In this document: piece after piece, positions 1-9,832 of the stretch
How the letters are laid out: every line of letters begins with the position of its first letter
Position numbering within the stretch: the first letter of the stretch is position 1
Source of the DNA: Cellulomonas edaphi
GTDB taxonomy: Bacteria; Actinomycetota; Actinomycetes; Actinomycetales; Cellulomonadaceae
Assembly: GCF_030362815.1 (NCBI RefSeq)
Contig: NZ_JAUCGR010000001.1
Location: forward strand, 1 to 64,000
Reading direction: 5' to 3'
Length of the DNA: 64,000 nucleotides
The notes under the pieces: generated by a model
What the model was told of the DNA's origin: nothing
Databases searched by the model: none
Seen by the model: only the letters and a program-made list of their open reading frames with translations
Program-made: the position numbers and the translations under genes

Positions 1-48
1 GGGCGGAGCCGGCCGCCCGGCCGCCGCGAGGCGGGTCGGCTGCGCGCG

Positions 49-120
49 CCGACCGCGGGTCGCACGCACCGACTGCGGGCGGCGCGCAACCCGCCGTCGC
101 GGCGCACGACCCGCGGTCGG
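49..120. terminator. Inverted repeat downstream of purL
   Basis: Two perfect 14-bp inverted arms (49-62 and 107-120) enclose 44 bases that contain a further GC-rich dyad (GCGGGCGGC against a CCCGCCGTC segment). The element lies about 50 bases beyond the purL stop codon and could end its transcript. There is no T-tract, which is common for actinobacterial hairpins. It could also be part of a repeat that begins outside the window. Confidence 0.4.
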
Positions 121-167
121 GCGAAAAGGGCGGCCGCGCGTGCCGGGCGCGCGCAGGCCGCGCCGGA

Positions 168-2534
168 TCAGCCGAAGTAGTGCGGGAGCGTCGCCTCGTG
201 CACCTCGCGCGCCTCGGAGAGCGGCAGCGTGAACAGGCCGGCCACCTCGACGGCGGGGCCGTGGTCGTGGTCGGGGTCGTCGACGGGGGCGCCAGCGCCC
301 GGGGTGCAGGACTCGGCCGTCTCGCCGATCCGCAGCGCGGGGACGCCGCGGGCGGTGCACAGGTCCAGCAGGCGCACCTCCTCGGAGCGCGGCACGGCGA
401 CCAGCACGCGAGCGGTCGACTCCGAGAACAGCGCCTCGAAGGGCGTGAGCCCGTCGCGCGCGCACAGCTCGTCGAGCGAGACCTGCACACCGACGCCGTA
501 GCGCAGCGACGACTCGATGAGCGCCTGCACCAGGCCGCCTTCCGAGAGGTCGTGCGCCGCGTCGACCAGGTGGTCGCGGCTCGCGTTCTGGAGCACGAGC
601 GCCAACCGTCGCTCGGCGGCCAGGTCGACGACGGGCGGCACGCCGCCCAGGTGGTCGTGCACCACGTCGGCCCACACGGAGCCGTCGAGCTCCGGGCGCG
701 TGGTTCCGAGCAGGTAGACGGCCTGGCCCGGCGTGGTCCAGCCCGACGAGGTCGCGTCGGCGACGTCGTCCAGGACGCCCAGCACGCCGACGACCGGAGT
801 CGGGTGGATGGCCGAGTCGATGAGGCCCGGCTCGCCCGTCCCGTTGTAGAGCGAGACGTTGCCGCCCGTGACGGGGACCTCGAGCTCCTGGCACGCGTCG
901 GCCAGGCCGCGGATCGCCTCGACGAGCTGCCACATCGAGTCCGGGTGCTCGGGGCTGCCGAAGTTGAGGCAGTCCGTCACGGCCAGCGGGCGGGCGCCGG
1001 TGGTCGCGACGTTGCGGTAGGCCTCGGCGAGCGCCAGCTGCGCGCCCGTGTAGGGGTCGAGCTTCGCGTAGCGCCCGCTCGCGTCGGTGGCGAGCGCGAC
1101 GCCGAGCCCGGTGCTCTCGTCGACCCGGATGACTCCCGAGTCGTCGGGCTGCGCGAGCGCGGTGTTGCCTTGGACGAACCGGTCGTACTGGCTGGTGACC
1201 CATGCCTTCGAGGCGAGGTTGGGCGAGGCGAGCAGCTCGAGCACCGTGCCGCGGATCTCCGCAGGCGACGAGGGCCGGGCCAGCTGCGCGGCGGTGTCGG
1301 CGTTGAGCCCGTCCTGCCACGCCGGCCGCGCGTACGGGCGGTCGTAGACCGGGCCTTCGTGCGCGACCGTCTTGGGGTCCACGTCGACGATGCGCTCGCC
1401 GTGGTGGTCGATGGTGAGGCGACCGGTGCCGGTGACCTCGCCGATGACGGCCGTCTCGACGTCCCACTTGCCCGTGATGGCCAGGAACGCGTCGAGCTGG
1501 TCCGGGCGGACGACGGCCATCATCCGCTCCTGCGACTCCGACATGAGGATCTCGCCGGCGGTCAGCGTGGGGTCGCGCAGCAGCACGTGCTCGAGGTCGA
1601 CGTGCATGCCGCCGTCACCGTTGGAGGCCAGCTCGCTCGTCGCGCAGCTGATGCCCGCGGCGCCCAGGTCCTGGATGCCCTCGACCACGCGGGCGGCGTA
1701 GAGCTCGAGGCAGCACTCGATGAGCACCTTCTCCATGAACGGGTCCCCCACCTGCACCGACGGGCGCTTGGAGGGCTTGGTGTCGTCAAAGGTCTCCGAC
1801 GCGAGGATCGAGGCACCGCCGATGCCGTCGCCACCCGTGCGGGCGCCGAACAGCACGACCTTGTTGCCCGCGCCCGACGCGTTGGCCAGGTGGATGTCCT
1901 CGTGCCGCAGCACCCCGAGGCACAGGGCGTTGACCAGCGGGTTGCCCTGGTACGAGGCGTCGAAGACGAGCTCGCCGCCGATGTTGGGCAGGCCGAGCGA
2001 GTTGCCGTAGCCACCGACCCCCGCCACCACGCCGTGCACCACGCGAGCCGTGTCGGGGTGGTCGACCGCACCGAAGCGCAGCTGGTCCATGACGGCGACC
2101 GGGCGCGCGCCCATCGAGATGATGTCGCGCACGATGCCGCCGACGCCCGTCGCGGCGCCCTGGTAGGGCTCCACGTACGACGGGTGGTTGTGCGACTCGA
2201 CCTTGAACGTGACCGCCCAGCCGTCGCCGATGTCGACCACGCCGGCGTTCTCCCCGATGCCGACGAGCAGGTGCTCCTTCATGGCGTCGGTGGTCTTGTC
2301 GCCGAACTGGCGCAGGTGGTTCTTGCTCGACTTGTACGAGCAGTGCTCCGACCACATCACCGAGTACATGGCGAGCTCGGCGGCGGTAGGGCGGCGACCG
2401 AGGATGTCCCGGATCCGCTGGTACTCGTCGGGCTTGAGGCCCAGCTCGGCGAACGGCTGCGCGAGCTCGGGCGTGGCCGCCGCGTTCTCGACGGTGTCAC
2501 TCGTGTGGGCAGGACGCGCAGGTGCGGTGGTCAT
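168..2534 (-). CDS. purL: Phosphoribosylformylglycinamidine synthase subunit PurL
   Basis: This is the large subunit of FGAM synthase. It converts FGAR, glutamine and ATP to FGAM in de novo purine synthesis, in a cytoplasmic complex with PurS and PurQ. The 788-residue product matches the small bacterial PurL type (about 740-790 residues), which lacks fused glutaminase. Characteristic segments are [10 protein letters not shown] near residue 61, VESHNHPS near 112 and a C-terminal DLSEGG motif. The reading frame stays open far upstream, but the ATG at 2534 follows a GAGGGA Shine-Dalgarno and begins where PurL homology starts. purQ and purS lie about 17 kb away, which is unusual because purS-Q-L are often contiguous. 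Confidence 0.97.
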   Translation of the reverse strand: MTTAPARPAHTSDTVENAAATPELAQPFAELGLKPDEYQRIRDILGRRPTAAELAMYSVMWSEHCSYKSSKNHLRQFGDKTTDAMKEHLLVGIGENAGVVDIGDGWAVTFKVESHNHPSYVEPYQGAATGVGGIVRDIISMGARPVAVMDQLRFGAVDHPDTARVVHGVVAGVGGYGNSLGLPNIGGELVFDASYQGNPLVNALCLGVLRHEDIHLANASGAGNKVVLFGARTGGDGIGGASILASETFDDTKPSKRPSVQVGDPFMEKVLIECCLELYAARVVEGIQDLGAAGISCATSELASNGDGGMHVDLEHVLLRDPTLTAGEILMSESQERMMAVVRPDQLDAFLAITGKWDVETAVIGEVTGTGRLTIDHHGERIVDVDPKTVAHEGPVYDRPYARPAWQDGLNADTAAQLARPSSPAEIRGTVLELLASPNLASKAWVTSQYDRFVQGNTALAQPDDSGVIRVDESTGLGVALATDASGRYAKLDPYTGAQLALAEAYRNVATTGARPLAVTDCLNFGSPEHPDSMWQLVEAIRGLADACQELEVPVTGGNVSLYNGTGEPGLIDSAIHPTPVVGVLGVLDDVADATSSGWTTPGQAVYLLGTTRPELDGSVWADVVHDHLGGVPPVVDLAAERRLALVLQNASRDHLVDAAHDLSEGGLVQALIESSLRYGVGVQVSLDELCARDGLTPFEALFSESTARVLVAVPRSEEVRLLDLCTARGVPALRIGETAESCTPGAGAPVDDPDHDHGPAVEVAGLFTLPLSEAREVHEATLPHYFG

Positions 2535-2813
2535 CGATTCCCTCGGTGGTGGCCACGGGTCGCGGTCGGTGCCGCGCGGCGAACGAGGCAAGGATACCGG
2601 CGCGGGGTGCGCCTCCGATCTCGGCCTCGTCACCGCGGACAGCCGCCCGACGACCGCGACTCGACGCAGCTGCCCCCACCGATCACGCGCATCGGGCCAC
2701 CACGCCCCGACGAGGTCCGATACCGTCGCGGTCATGCGCATGCTCGGGACGGACGCCGTGCTGCCCGTCCTGCCGATGAGCGGCCCGCCGGGATCGACCG
2801 CTCCCCCGCGCAC

Positions 2814-3593
2814 ATGATCGCCCGGCCTCCCCGGGCGGTCGCCCTCCTGGGCGCGGTCACGTGCGCCGCGCTCCTCGCGGCGTGCACCTCGTCCTCGGCC
2901 GACCCGACGCCGATGGCGCCCAGCAGCGCCACGACGACAACCACGACCACGTCGAAGCCGCCCACGGCAACCCCCGCCCCGGACGCACCGCCCTCCGCGG
3001 CGGCCGTCCGCGGGGGCCTGGCGCTGCGCGCGGACGGGGCCCGCGCATGGGTCCTCGCGGCTGACGGCGTGCAGGTCACCAAGCACCGGGCCGACGACGG
3101 CTCCATCCGGCTCACCTTCCGCGACAGCCGCACCGCCGCTGACGCCCCACTCGCCTACGTCACCGGTGCGGACCCGGAGACGTTCGGGGACGGCACCGCC
3201 CTGGTGGGTCGCGGCGGGCTGACGCCGTCCCACGGCCGGCTGTCCGACGACGGCGCCGACGTGCTCGCCCTCACGGCGCGAGGCGGCGAGGGCACGACGA
3301 CCCTCTGGTTCGCCGGCAGCACGGTCGCCCACACCTCGTGGGGGAACCGCGAGGGTGGCGAGTCGCTGGCCGTGACGCCGACCGCCTGGGCACGCAACGG
3401 CGGGCTTGCCGCCCAGCGGCTGACCTGGGACCAGCTGGTCGCGGCCGAGCCGGACGCCGACTCGCAGACCATGCACGACCAGCTCACCTGCCACGAGCTG
3501 GGCGCGCCCGACAAGGCGACCTGGAACCTCGAGCCCTGGCGGCCGCAGGTGGACGGCCTCGCAATGATCGCGGCGCGCTGCAACCCCACCTGA
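2814..3593 (+). CDS. DUF2599-type lipoprotein
   Basis: The 259-residue product begins with a hydrophobic signal ending in a lipobox (LLAAC, Cys24), so it is probably a lipid-anchored extracytoplasmic protein. A Ser/Thr/Pro-rich tether follows (about residues 25-60). The C-terminal 60 residues ([22 protein letters not shown] and onward, with two Cys) resemble DUF2599, found in actinobacterial exported proteins of unknown function. The gene diverges from purL across about 280 bases in which I recognise no other feature. ATG 2814 was chosen because it immediately precedes the signal peptide. No enzymatic role can be assigned. Confidence 0.8.
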   Translation: MIARPPRAVALLGAVTCAALLAACTSSSADPTPMAPSSATTTTTTTSKPPTATPAPDAPPSAAAVRGGLALRADGARAWVLAADGVQVTKHRADDGSIRLTFRDSRTAADAPLAYVTGADPETFGDGTALVGRGGLTPSHGRLSDDGADVLALTARGGEGTTTLWFAGSTVAHTSWGNREGGESLAVTPTAWARNGGLAAQRLTWDQLVAAEPDADSQTMHDQLTCHELGAPDKATWNLEPWRPQVDGLAMIAARCNPT

Positions 3594-3685
3594 CCCGATG
3601 CGCCCGGGACAGGACCGGGCCAGGATGGGCACGACGGGACGGCCGGGCGGGGACGCCGACGGCGACCGGCGACCGGGAGGTCCGC

Positions 3686-3943
3686 ATGTCCAGCCAGAGC
3701 CCCGCCCCGCGTCCCGGCGGCACGCCGCCCGAGAAGAAGCCCGTTCCCTGGCGGCTGTACGTCGGCATCGTCGTGGTGGTGCTCGCGGTCGTGATCGTCC
3801 TGCAGAACACCAAGCCGGCGACCTTCAAGGTGTTCGCCTGGGAGTTCGTCACCCCGACGTGGGTGATGCTCAGCATCGCGCTCGCGCTCGGCTTCGTCAT
3901 GGGCTGGCTGCTGCACTACCGGCGCCGGGCGAGGCGGAGGTAG
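3686..3943 (+). CDS. LapA/DUF1049-like small membrane protein
   Basis: This 85-residue protein has a Pro-rich cytoplasmic start, two hydrophobic segments (about residues 23-41 and 53-77) and a very basic tail (RRRARRR). The layout fits the LapA (DUF1049) family of small inner-membrane proteins, which in enterobacteria takes part in lipopolysaccharide assembly control; in actinobacteria the role is unknown. The ATG follows a GGGAGG ribosome-binding site. A strong hairpin follows the stop codon, so the gene probably ends its transcript. Confidence 0.8.
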   Translation: MSSQSPAPRPGGTPPEKKPVPWRLYVGIVVVVLAVVIVLQNTKPATFKVFAWEFVTPTWVMLSIALALGFVMGWLLHYRRRARRR

Positions 3944-3951
3944 CGCGCGCG

Positions 3952-3994
3952 ACGACCCCGGGACCGCGCTCGTCGAGCAGGGTCCCGGGGTCGT
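3952..3994. terminator. Bidirectional hairpin terminator
   Basis: A perfect 14-bp stem (3952-3965 with 3981-3994) and a 15-base loop lie between the convergent LapA-like gene and the acyl-CoA oxidase-like gene. No T-tract follows. The convergent context and perfect pairing support a terminator acting from either side. Confidence 0.75.
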
Positions 3995-4046
3995 GGCGGG
4001 GGCGTCCGTCCGCACGGCCGGGTGGGTGCCGGCCCTGCGCTGCGCG

Positions 4047-6116
4047 TCAGCGGATGTGCTTCTCGGGCAACGGCGCCTGTCCGGAAGCGCGCTGCGCGCG
4101 GTAGTGCGCGCGTGCCTCGTCCTGCCGCTCCTGCTCGGCCCCGGACGCGATGGGCGCACGCAGGTGCTCGGGTCCGTAGCCGAACGCGTCGACCAGGTCC
4201 TGCGCGTGCGGGCGCAGCCGGGCGAGCAACCGGTCGATGTAGGACGTGACCGTGCGCGCGCGGCCGGCCGACAGCCGGCCGTTGATGAGGTACCAGGCCA
4301 GGTGCCGCTCGATGAGCTGCAGGCCGAACAGATCACGCACCCAGGTGAGCACCTGCTTGGTGGCCGGGTCGCTGACCTGGGCCAGCCCCCGCGTGAACGC
4401 CTCCCACTGCACGCGCTCGGCGTGCGCGCGGGCCGCCTCGATGAGCTCGTGCTGGTGCGCGTTGAACAGCGCGGCGGCCTCGGCGGGCGCCATCTTCTGC
4501 GCGGGACGCAGCGAGTTGGCCAGGTCCGCCACCATCGACTCGACCCGGTCGGTGAGCAGCTCGCGCTGGGCGGCCTCGTCGCGCAGCTGCCCCACCGAGC
4601 GCCGCGCGTCCCCCGCGTCGGACAGCGTCTGGACCGCGCGGATGAGCGGGGTGCGGTGCAGCGCCGCACCCGCGGCACGGCCGGCCACGAGGCGCGCCAC
4701 GTCGCCCGCGCCGGCGCCCTTGAGCGAGCGCGCGTACTCGGTGAGCAGCCGCTTGGCCACCAGCTGGTAGAGCACGGTGTTGTCGCCCTCGAACGTCACG
4801 TAGACGTCCATGTCCTGGTGCAGGCCGACGAGACGGTTCTCCGCCAGGTAGCCCGCGCCGCCGCACGCCTCGCGGGCAGCCTGAATGGTGTTCATCGCGT
4901 GCCAGGTCGAGGTCGGCTTCAGGGTCGCGGCCAGCGTCTCGAGGTCCTCGCGGCCCTCGGGGGTGTCGCCCCGGCCCGAGAAGACGGCGTCGAACGCGGC
5001 GAGCAGCTCCTCGTGCGCGAACGTCGACGCGTAGGTCTCGGCGATCAGCGGCAGCAGGCGGCGCTGGTGCTGGCCGTAGTCCATGAGGACCACCTCGTCG
5101 GAGCCCGCACCTGCGAACTGGCGGCGCTGGTTCGCGTAGGTGACGGCGATCGACAGCGCGAGCTTGCTCGCGTTGGCGGCCGCGCCGTCGAGCGACACGC
5201 GGCCCTGCACCAGGGTGCCCAGCATCGTGAAGAAGCGGCGGCCCGGGCTCGCGATCGGCGAGCTGTAGGTGCCGTCCTCGGCCACGTCGCCGTACCGGTT
5301 CAGCAGGCTGGAGCGCGGCACCCGCACCTGGTCGAAGTGCAGGCGGCCGTTGTCGACGCCGTTCAGGCCTCCCTTGAGGCCGTCGTCCTCGCCCCCGACG
5401 CCCGGCATCCAGGCGCCCGACGCGTCACGGACCGGCACGTAGAAGGCGTGCACGCCGTGGTTGACCGCGGGCTCCTCCGGGCCGGCCGTGACGAGCTGCG
5501 CGAAGACGACCGCCGCGGTCGCGTGCTGGGCGGCGTTGCCGAGGTAGTCCTTCCACGCGGCGCGGAACGGCGTGTGGATGACGAACTCCTGCGTCGCCGG
5601 GTCGTACGTCGCCGTGGTGCCGATCGACGCGACGTCCGAGCCGTGCCCCGTCTCGGTCATCGCGAACGCGCCGGGCACGTCGACCGACATCGCGGCCGGG
5701 AGGAACCGGTCGTGGTGGTCGGCCGTGCCCAGGTGCAGGATCGCGGACGCGAACAGCCCCCACTGGACGCCGGCCTTGATCTGCAGCGACGGGTCGGCGA
5801 CGACCAGCTCCTCGAACCGCGACAGCGAGCCGCCGTGGTCGTCGGCCCCGCCCAGGCGCGACGGGAACGCGCGCAGCACGTCGTGGTGCGCGGCCAGCTC
5901 GCGCAGCTGGTGCAGCACGCGCTCGCGGTGCTCGGGCACCGGCTGGCCCTCGATCTTCTGGAACTCGGGGCGGCCCGCCACCTCGCGCGCTTGGCGACGC
6001 AGGTCCGCGTACGGACCGAGCAGCTGGTCGGCGAGCGCGGCGACGTCGATGCGGACGTCGCGGGCGTCGTCGACCGGCGCCTCCAGCGTGGTGGGCCGGT
6101 CGGTGATGGCGGTCAT
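4047..6116 (-). CDS. Acyl-CoA oxidase/dehydrogenase family flavoprotein
   Basis: The predicted product is a 689-residue FAD enzyme that would oxidise acyl-CoA to trans-2-enoyl-CoA, the first beta-oxidation step. The FAMTETGHGS segment (about 151-160) is the FAD/substrate-binding signature. FEGDNTVLY (about 442-450) carries the expected catalytic Glu (Glu443) in the acyl-CoA oxidase context. The extra C-terminal helical domain also fits the oxidase-like subgroup better than the 380-residue dehydrogenases; whether O2 or ETF is the acceptor cannot be told. The start ATG overlaps the TetR stop codon (ATGA), so the two genes are translationally coupled, and they diverge from thiolase-reductase-hydratase genes that would complete the cycle. 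Confidence 0.9.
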   Translation of the reverse strand: MTAITDRPTTLEAPVDDARDVRIDVAALADQLLGPYADLRRQAREVAGRPEFQKIEGQPVPEHRERVLHQLRELAAHHDVLRAFPSRLGGADDHGGSLSRFEELVVADPSLQIKAGVQWGLFASAILHLGTADHHDRFLPAAMSVDVPGAFAMTETGHGSDVASIGTTATYDPATQEFVIHTPFRAAWKDYLGNAAQHATAAVVFAQLVTAGPEEPAVNHGVHAFYVPVRDASGAWMPGVGGEDDGLKGGLNGVDNGRLHFDQVRVPRSSLLNRYGDVAEDGTYSSPIASPGRRFFTMLGTLVQGRVSLDGAAANASKLALSIAVTYANQRRQFAGAGSDEVVLMDYGQHQRRLLPLIAETYASTFAHEELLAAFDAVFSGRGDTPEGREDLETLAATLKPTSTWHAMNTIQAAREACGGAGYLAENRLVGLHQDMDVYVTFEGDNTVLYQLVAKRLLTEYARSLKGAGAGDVARLVAGRAAGAALHRTPLIRAVQTLSDAGDARRSVGQLRDEAAQRELLTDRVESMVADLANSLRPAQKMAPAEAAALFNAHQHELIEAARAHAERVQWEAFTRGLAQVSDPATKQVLTWVRDLFGLQLIERHLAWYLINGRLSAGRARTVTSYIDRLLARLRPHAQDLVDAFGYGPEHLRAPIASGAEQERQDEARAHYRAQRASGQAPLPEKHIR

Positions 6117-7066
6117 CGGATCTCCCTGGTGGTGCTGGTGTGCTCGTCGTCGAACGGGTGGGTGCCGTGATGGTCGGACTGGTTGCCGGGCTGCTGCTGG
6201 TCGGCACGGGTGCGCTCGCGGGCGAGCAGGCCGACGGGGCCCGCCCACAGCCACGCGGCCACCTGCGCCGTGATGTCCTCCCGGTCCGGGCTGCCGGGCT
6301 CGTCGCGGTGGGCCAGCCACCACTCGCCGGCCCCGCGGACGAACCCGACGGCGCCCGCGGCCCAGGACTCGGCCAGCGCGATGCGGGCGGACGTGGTGTC
6401 GTCGGGCGACGCCTCCGGGCGGCGCGCGTAGCGGCGGCCGTCGCCGGCCTCCTCGGTGAGCCCGCGGGCGAAGGGCGCGGCGACGAGCGCGGTCACCGAG
6501 TCGAGGAAGTGGCCGAGCGGCCCGCCCGACTCCACGGACCCGTTGCGCGTCACGAACGCGTACACGTGCGGCGACGACTCGATCATCTCGAGGTAGACGG
6601 CCACCATCGCGCGCAGGCCGTCGCGCGGCGTCGGCGCCACACGCAGCACGCCCTCCAGGGCACCCTGGATCTGCAGCACCACGGCCTCGGCGACGGCGAT
6701 CTGGAGCCCCGTCTTGTCGGCGAAGTACCGGTAGACGATCGACTTCGAGGTCCCGGCCGCGGTCGCGATCTCCTCCATGGAGACGTCCGGACCGCGGTGG
6801 TGGACCGTGCGCCGGGCGATCCGGACCAGCTCGGCGCGACGCGCCTCGCGGTGGTCCGCCCATCGCGTCGAGCGGCCGTCGGACGCGAACACGTCGTCGG
6901 CCGGACGCCGGGAAGCGGGGGCTGGCGCGCCAGCCGGCGCACCGGTCGCCCCCGCCGGCACGCGGCGCGGAGCGCGACCAGCGGCGGGAGGGGCGTCGCC
7001 GCTCAGCAGCGTCAGGCCGCTCGGGTTGGGGGTGCTCGCCTTCGAGCTCGGTGTGATCGGACTCAC
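6113..7066 (-). CDS. TetR-family transcriptional regulator of the fatty-acid module
   Basis: A TetR helix-turn-helix is visible (SMEEIATAAGTSKSIVYRYF), followed by a helical ligand-binding region. The gene is coupled to the downstream oxidase through an ATGA overlap and diverges from the thiolase operon, so it probably represses both when acyl-CoA is absent (inference). From the GTG at 7066 the protein has 317 residues, with about 90 low-complexity Pro/Ala/Ser residues before the DNA-binding domain; ordinary TetR proteins have about 200. A GTG at 6892 would give a conventional 259-residue protein. Neither start has a strong Shine-Dalgarno, so the start is uncertain while the family call is firm. 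Confidence 0.8.
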   Translation of the reverse strand: MSPITPSSKASTPNPSGLTLLSGDAPPAAGRAPRRVPAGATGAPAGAPAPASRRPADDVFASDGRSTRWADHREARRAELVRIARRTVHHRGPDVSMEEIATAAGTSKSIVYRYFADKTGLQIAVAEAVVLQIQGALEGVLRVAPTPRDGLRAMVAVYLEMIESSPHVYAFVTRNGSVESGGPLGHFLDSVTALVAAPFARGLTEEAGDGRRYARRPEASPDDTTSARIALAESWAAGAVGFVRGAGEWWLAHRDEPGSPDREDITAQVAAWLWAGPVGLLARERTRADQQQPGNQSDHHGTHPFDDEHTSTTREIR

Positions 7067-7161
7067 GAGACCGAAGGTATCAGGTACTGTTGGTTGCGGA
7101 AACACCAGGGACGGAAGTCCCACGACGAACGCCATCACCGACGATGCGAGAGGGACGCCCC
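7067..7161. promoter_or_regulatory. Divergent promoter region of the fatty-acid module
   Basis: This gap separates the TetR gene from the thiolase gene. It contains the direct-repeat-like pair AGGTATC and AGGTACTG (around 7074-7088) with a TANNNT hexamer (TACTGT), a possible plus-strand -10 element. I cannot define a convincing palindromic operator. Confidence 0.3.
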
Positions 7162-8487
7162 ATGGCAGCCTCGAAGACCGCAGGACCCGCCACGTCACCG
7201 CGCGCGCTGGTGCTGGGCGGCAACCGGATCCCGTTCGCCCGTGCCGGCGGCGCGTACGCCCACGCGAGCAACCAGGACATGCTGACCGCCGCGCTGGACG
7301 GGCTCGTCGCGCGGTACGGCCTGCAGGGCGAGCGGATCGGCGAGGTCGCGGCGGGCGCCGTGCTCAAGCACAGCCGCGACTTCAACCTCACGCGCGAGAC
7401 CGTGCTCGGCTCCGCGCTGTCCGCCGAGACGCCGGCGTACGACCTGCAGCAGGCCTGCGCGACGGGCCTCGAGACGGTGGTGTCGCTGTCCAACAAGATC
7501 CGGCTGGGCCAGATCGACTCCGCGGTCGCGGGCGGCGTCGACACCACCTCCGACGCACCCATCGCGGTGAGCGACCGGTTGCGCCGCGCACTGCTGGACC
7601 TGTCGCGCGCGCGCTCGGTGGGTCAGAAGGTGGCGGCCGCGGCGAAGATCCGGCCCAAGGACCTCGCGCCGTCCACGCCCCGCACGTCCGAGCCGCGCAC
7701 GGGCCTGTCGATGGGCGAGCACCAGGCCCTGACCACGGCCCAGTGGGGCATCACGCGCGAGGCCCAGGACGAGATCGCCCTCGCCTCCCACCAGCGGCTG
7801 GCCGCCGCGTGGGAGCAGGGCTTCTTCGACGACCTGGTCACGCCGTACCGCGGCCAGTCGCGCGACGGCAACCTGCGGGCCGACACCTCGCTCGAGAAGC
7901 TGGCGGCCCTCAAGCCCACCTTCGGGCTCGGGCTGGACACCCCCGCGACGATGACGGCCGGGAACTCCACGCCCCTGACCGACGGCGCCTCCACCGTGCT
8001 GCTCGGCAACGAGGAGTGGGCGGCCGCCCACGGGCTCACCCCCCTGGCCGTGGTGGTCGACGCGGAGGCGGCGGCGGTCGACTTCGTGCACGGCGTGGAC
8101 GGGCTGCTCATGGCGCCCGCGTTCGCCGTACCCCGCCTGCTGGCCCGCAACGGGCTGACGCTCGCCGACCTCGACTACGTGGAGATCCACGAGGCGTTCG
8201 CCTCCACCGTGCTGACCACGCTGGCCGCGTGGGAGTCCGAGGAGTTCGGCCGCGAGCGGCTCGGCCTCGACGGCGCGTTCGGCACGGTGGACCGCGCGCG
8301 GCTCAACGTGCACGGCTCGTCGCTGGCCGCGGGCCACCCGTTCGCCGCGACGGGGGGTCGCATCGTGGCGACCATCAGCAAGGAGCTGCACCGACGACGC
8401 GCGGCCGAGGGCCGGCCCGTGCGGGCGCTCGTGTCCGTGTGCGCGGCCGGCGGGCTGGGCCTGACGGCGATCCTCGAGGCGGTCTGA
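7162..8487 (+). CDS. Acetyl-CoA C-acyltransferase (FadA2-type thiolase)
   Basis: This 441-residue thiolase would cleave 3-ketoacyl-CoA or condense acetyl-CoA. The nucleophilic Cys lies in LQQACATGLE (Cys99). A catalytic GHP motif (His392) and the second Cys in SVCAAGGLG (Cys427) are also present. Length and gene context resemble mycobacterial FadA2, which sits next to fabG4 and htdX. ATG 7162 follows GAGAGGGA at a good distance; an in-frame ATG at 7144 lacks such a site. One base separates the stop from the next GTG, so the three downstream-directed genes form an operon. Confidence 0.92.
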   Translation: MAASKTAGPATSPRALVLGGNRIPFARAGGAYAHASNQDMLTAALDGLVARYGLQGERIGEVAAGAVLKHSRDFNLTRETVLGSALSAETPAYDLQQACATGLETVVSLSNKIRLGQIDSAVAGGVDTTSDAPIAVSDRLRRALLDLSRARSVGQKVAAAAKIRPKDLAPSTPRTSEPRTGLSMGEHQALTTAQWGITREAQDEIALASHQRLAAAWEQGFFDDLVTPYRGQSRDGNLRADTSLEKLAALKPTFGLGLDTPATMTAGNSTPLTDGASTVLLGNEEWAAAHGLTPLAVVVDAEAAAVDFVHGVDGLLMAPAFAVPRLLARNGLTLADLDYVEIHEAFASTVLTTLAAWESEEFGRERLGLDGAFGTVDRARLNVHGSSLAAGHPFAATGGRIVATISKELHRRRAAEGRPVRALVSVCAAGGLGLTAILEAV

Positions 8488-8488
8488 C

Positions 8489-9832
8489 GTGAGCGACACC
8501 TACCTGAACCTGGTCAACAGCGGCTTCACCAAGAAGGTCGCCAAGCAGCTGGGGCTGCCGCAGCCCGCACCCCTGCGCCGGTACCGGCCCGGGCAGCCGT
8601 TGCTCGAGGGCGCGGTGCTCGTCGTCGGCCGCGGCACGGACGCGGACGCCGTCGCGGCCCTGCTCTCCGGCCCGTGGGACCTCGAGGTGCACCGCAATCC
8701 CGAGCCCGACGTGCGCTACGCGGCGGTCGTGCTGGCGCTGACGCAGGTCGAGCACCCCACCGACCTCACCGCTCCCGTGCTCGCCGCCGCCGGGGTCCTC
8801 AAGTCGCTCACCAAGGGCGCGCGCGTGGTCACGCTGTCGCGCTCGTCGGTGCCCGACGACGCGCCGGCCGTCGCCGCCGCTCGTCAGGGCGTGGACGGCC
8901 TGCTGCGGTCGCTGGCCAAGGAGCTGCGCGGAGGCTCGACGGGCAACGGCATCGTGCTCGAGGCCGGCGTCGGCGTCGAGGCGCCGTCCGTGGTCGGGGC
9001 ACTGCGGTTCTTCCTGTCCACGCGCTCGGCATTCGTCGACGGCCAGCTCCTGACGGTGTCGAGCGAGGCCGGCTCGCTGCCCGGCTCCTGGGAGCGCCCG
9101 CTCGAGGGTCGGGTCGCGGTCGTGACCGGCGCCGCGCGTGGCATCGGCGCGTCGATCGCGGACACCCTGGCCCGCGACGGCGCCACGGTCGTCGCGGTCG
9201 ACATGCCCGCCGCGGGCGAGCACATGACCGCCGTCGCCAACCGCGTGCGCGGGACGGCCCTGCAGCTCGACGTCACGGCGCCCGACGCGGGCGAGCGCAT
9301 CCTCGAGCACGCGCTCGCGCGGCACGGTCGCCTGGACATCGTGATCCACAACGCGGGCATCACGCGGGACAAGCTGCTCGCCAACATGACGCCCGAGAAG
9401 TGGGACCCGGTGCTCGCGGTGAACATCACCGCGCAGCTGCGCATCAACGAAGCGCTGCTGACCTCGGGCGACTTCACCGACGCCCCGCGCATCGTCTCGC
9501 TCGCGTCTACGTCGGGCATCGCGGGCAACCGTGGGCAGACCAACTACGCGGCCTCCAAGGGCGGCGTGATCGGCATGGTGCGCGCCACGGCTCCGCTGCT
9601 CGAGGCGTTCGGGGGGACTGCCAACGCCGTCGCGCCCGGCTTCATCGAGACCGACATGACCGCACGCATCCCCGCCGTGACGCGGCAGGTGGCACGGCGC
9701 CTCAACTCGCTGCAGCAGGGCGGCCAGCCGGTGGACGTCGCCGAGACGGTCGCGTTCCTCGCGTCGCCCGCCGCCGGCGGCGTCGTCGGGAGGGTGCTGC
9801 GGGTGTGCGGGCAGAACATGGTGGGCCAGTGA
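8489..9832 (+). CDS. fabG: 3-oxoacyl-ACP/CoA reductase, high-molecular-weight FabG4 type
   Basis: This is a 447-residue short-chain dehydrogenase made of two Rossmann-like halves. The N-terminal half (about 1-200) lacks the SDR cofactor and catalytic motifs. The C-terminal half (about 205-447) has the nucleotide-binding motif VVTGAARGIG (211-220), the NAG motif, Ser340 and the YxxxK pair (Tyr353/Lys357). This is the layout of mycobacterial FabG4, an NADH-preferring reductase that differs from the usual 250-residue FabG. In this operon it would interconvert 3-hydroxyacyl and 3-ketoacyl thioesters. Its TGA overlaps the GTG of the following hydratase gene (GTGA). Confidence 0.92.
   Translation: MSDTYLNLVNSGFTKKVAKQLGLPQPAPLRRYRPGQPLLEGAVLVVGRGTDADAVAALLSGPWDLEVHRNPEPDVRYAAVVLALTQVEHPTDLTAPVLAAAGVLKSLTKGARVVTLSRSSVPDDAPAVAAARQGVDGLLRSLAKELRGGSTGNGIVLEAGVGVEAPSVVGALRFFLSTRSAFVDGQLLTVSSEAGSLPGSWERPLEGRVAVVTGAARGIGASIADTLARDGATVVAVDMPAAGEHMTAVANRVRGTALQLDVTAPDAGERILEHALARHGRLDIVIHNAGITRDKLLANMTPEKWDPVLAVNITAQLRINEALLTSGDFTDAPRIVSLASTSGIAGNRGQTNYAASKGGVIGMVRATAPLLEAFGGTANAVAPGFIETDMTARIPAVTRQVARRLNSLQQGGQPVDVAETVAFLASPAAGGVVGRVLRVCGQNMVGQ

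Noticed and set aside
180-3593. Long plus-strand reading frame antisense to purL reaching the lipoprotein
   Set aside because: It is a GC-rich shadow frame; only its last part, from 2814, has a signal peptide and domain features.
2535-3632. N-terminal extension of PurL to 1154 residues
   Set aside because: The extension is an Arg/Gly-rich translation of the antisense of the lipoprotein gene, and a Shine-Dalgarno precedes ATG 2534.
4047-6116. FadE5 orthologue (acyl-CoA dehydrogenase)
   Set aside because: The FabG4-FadA2 neighbourhood suggests it, but the EGDNTVL motif and C-terminal domain fit the acyl-CoA oxidase type better.
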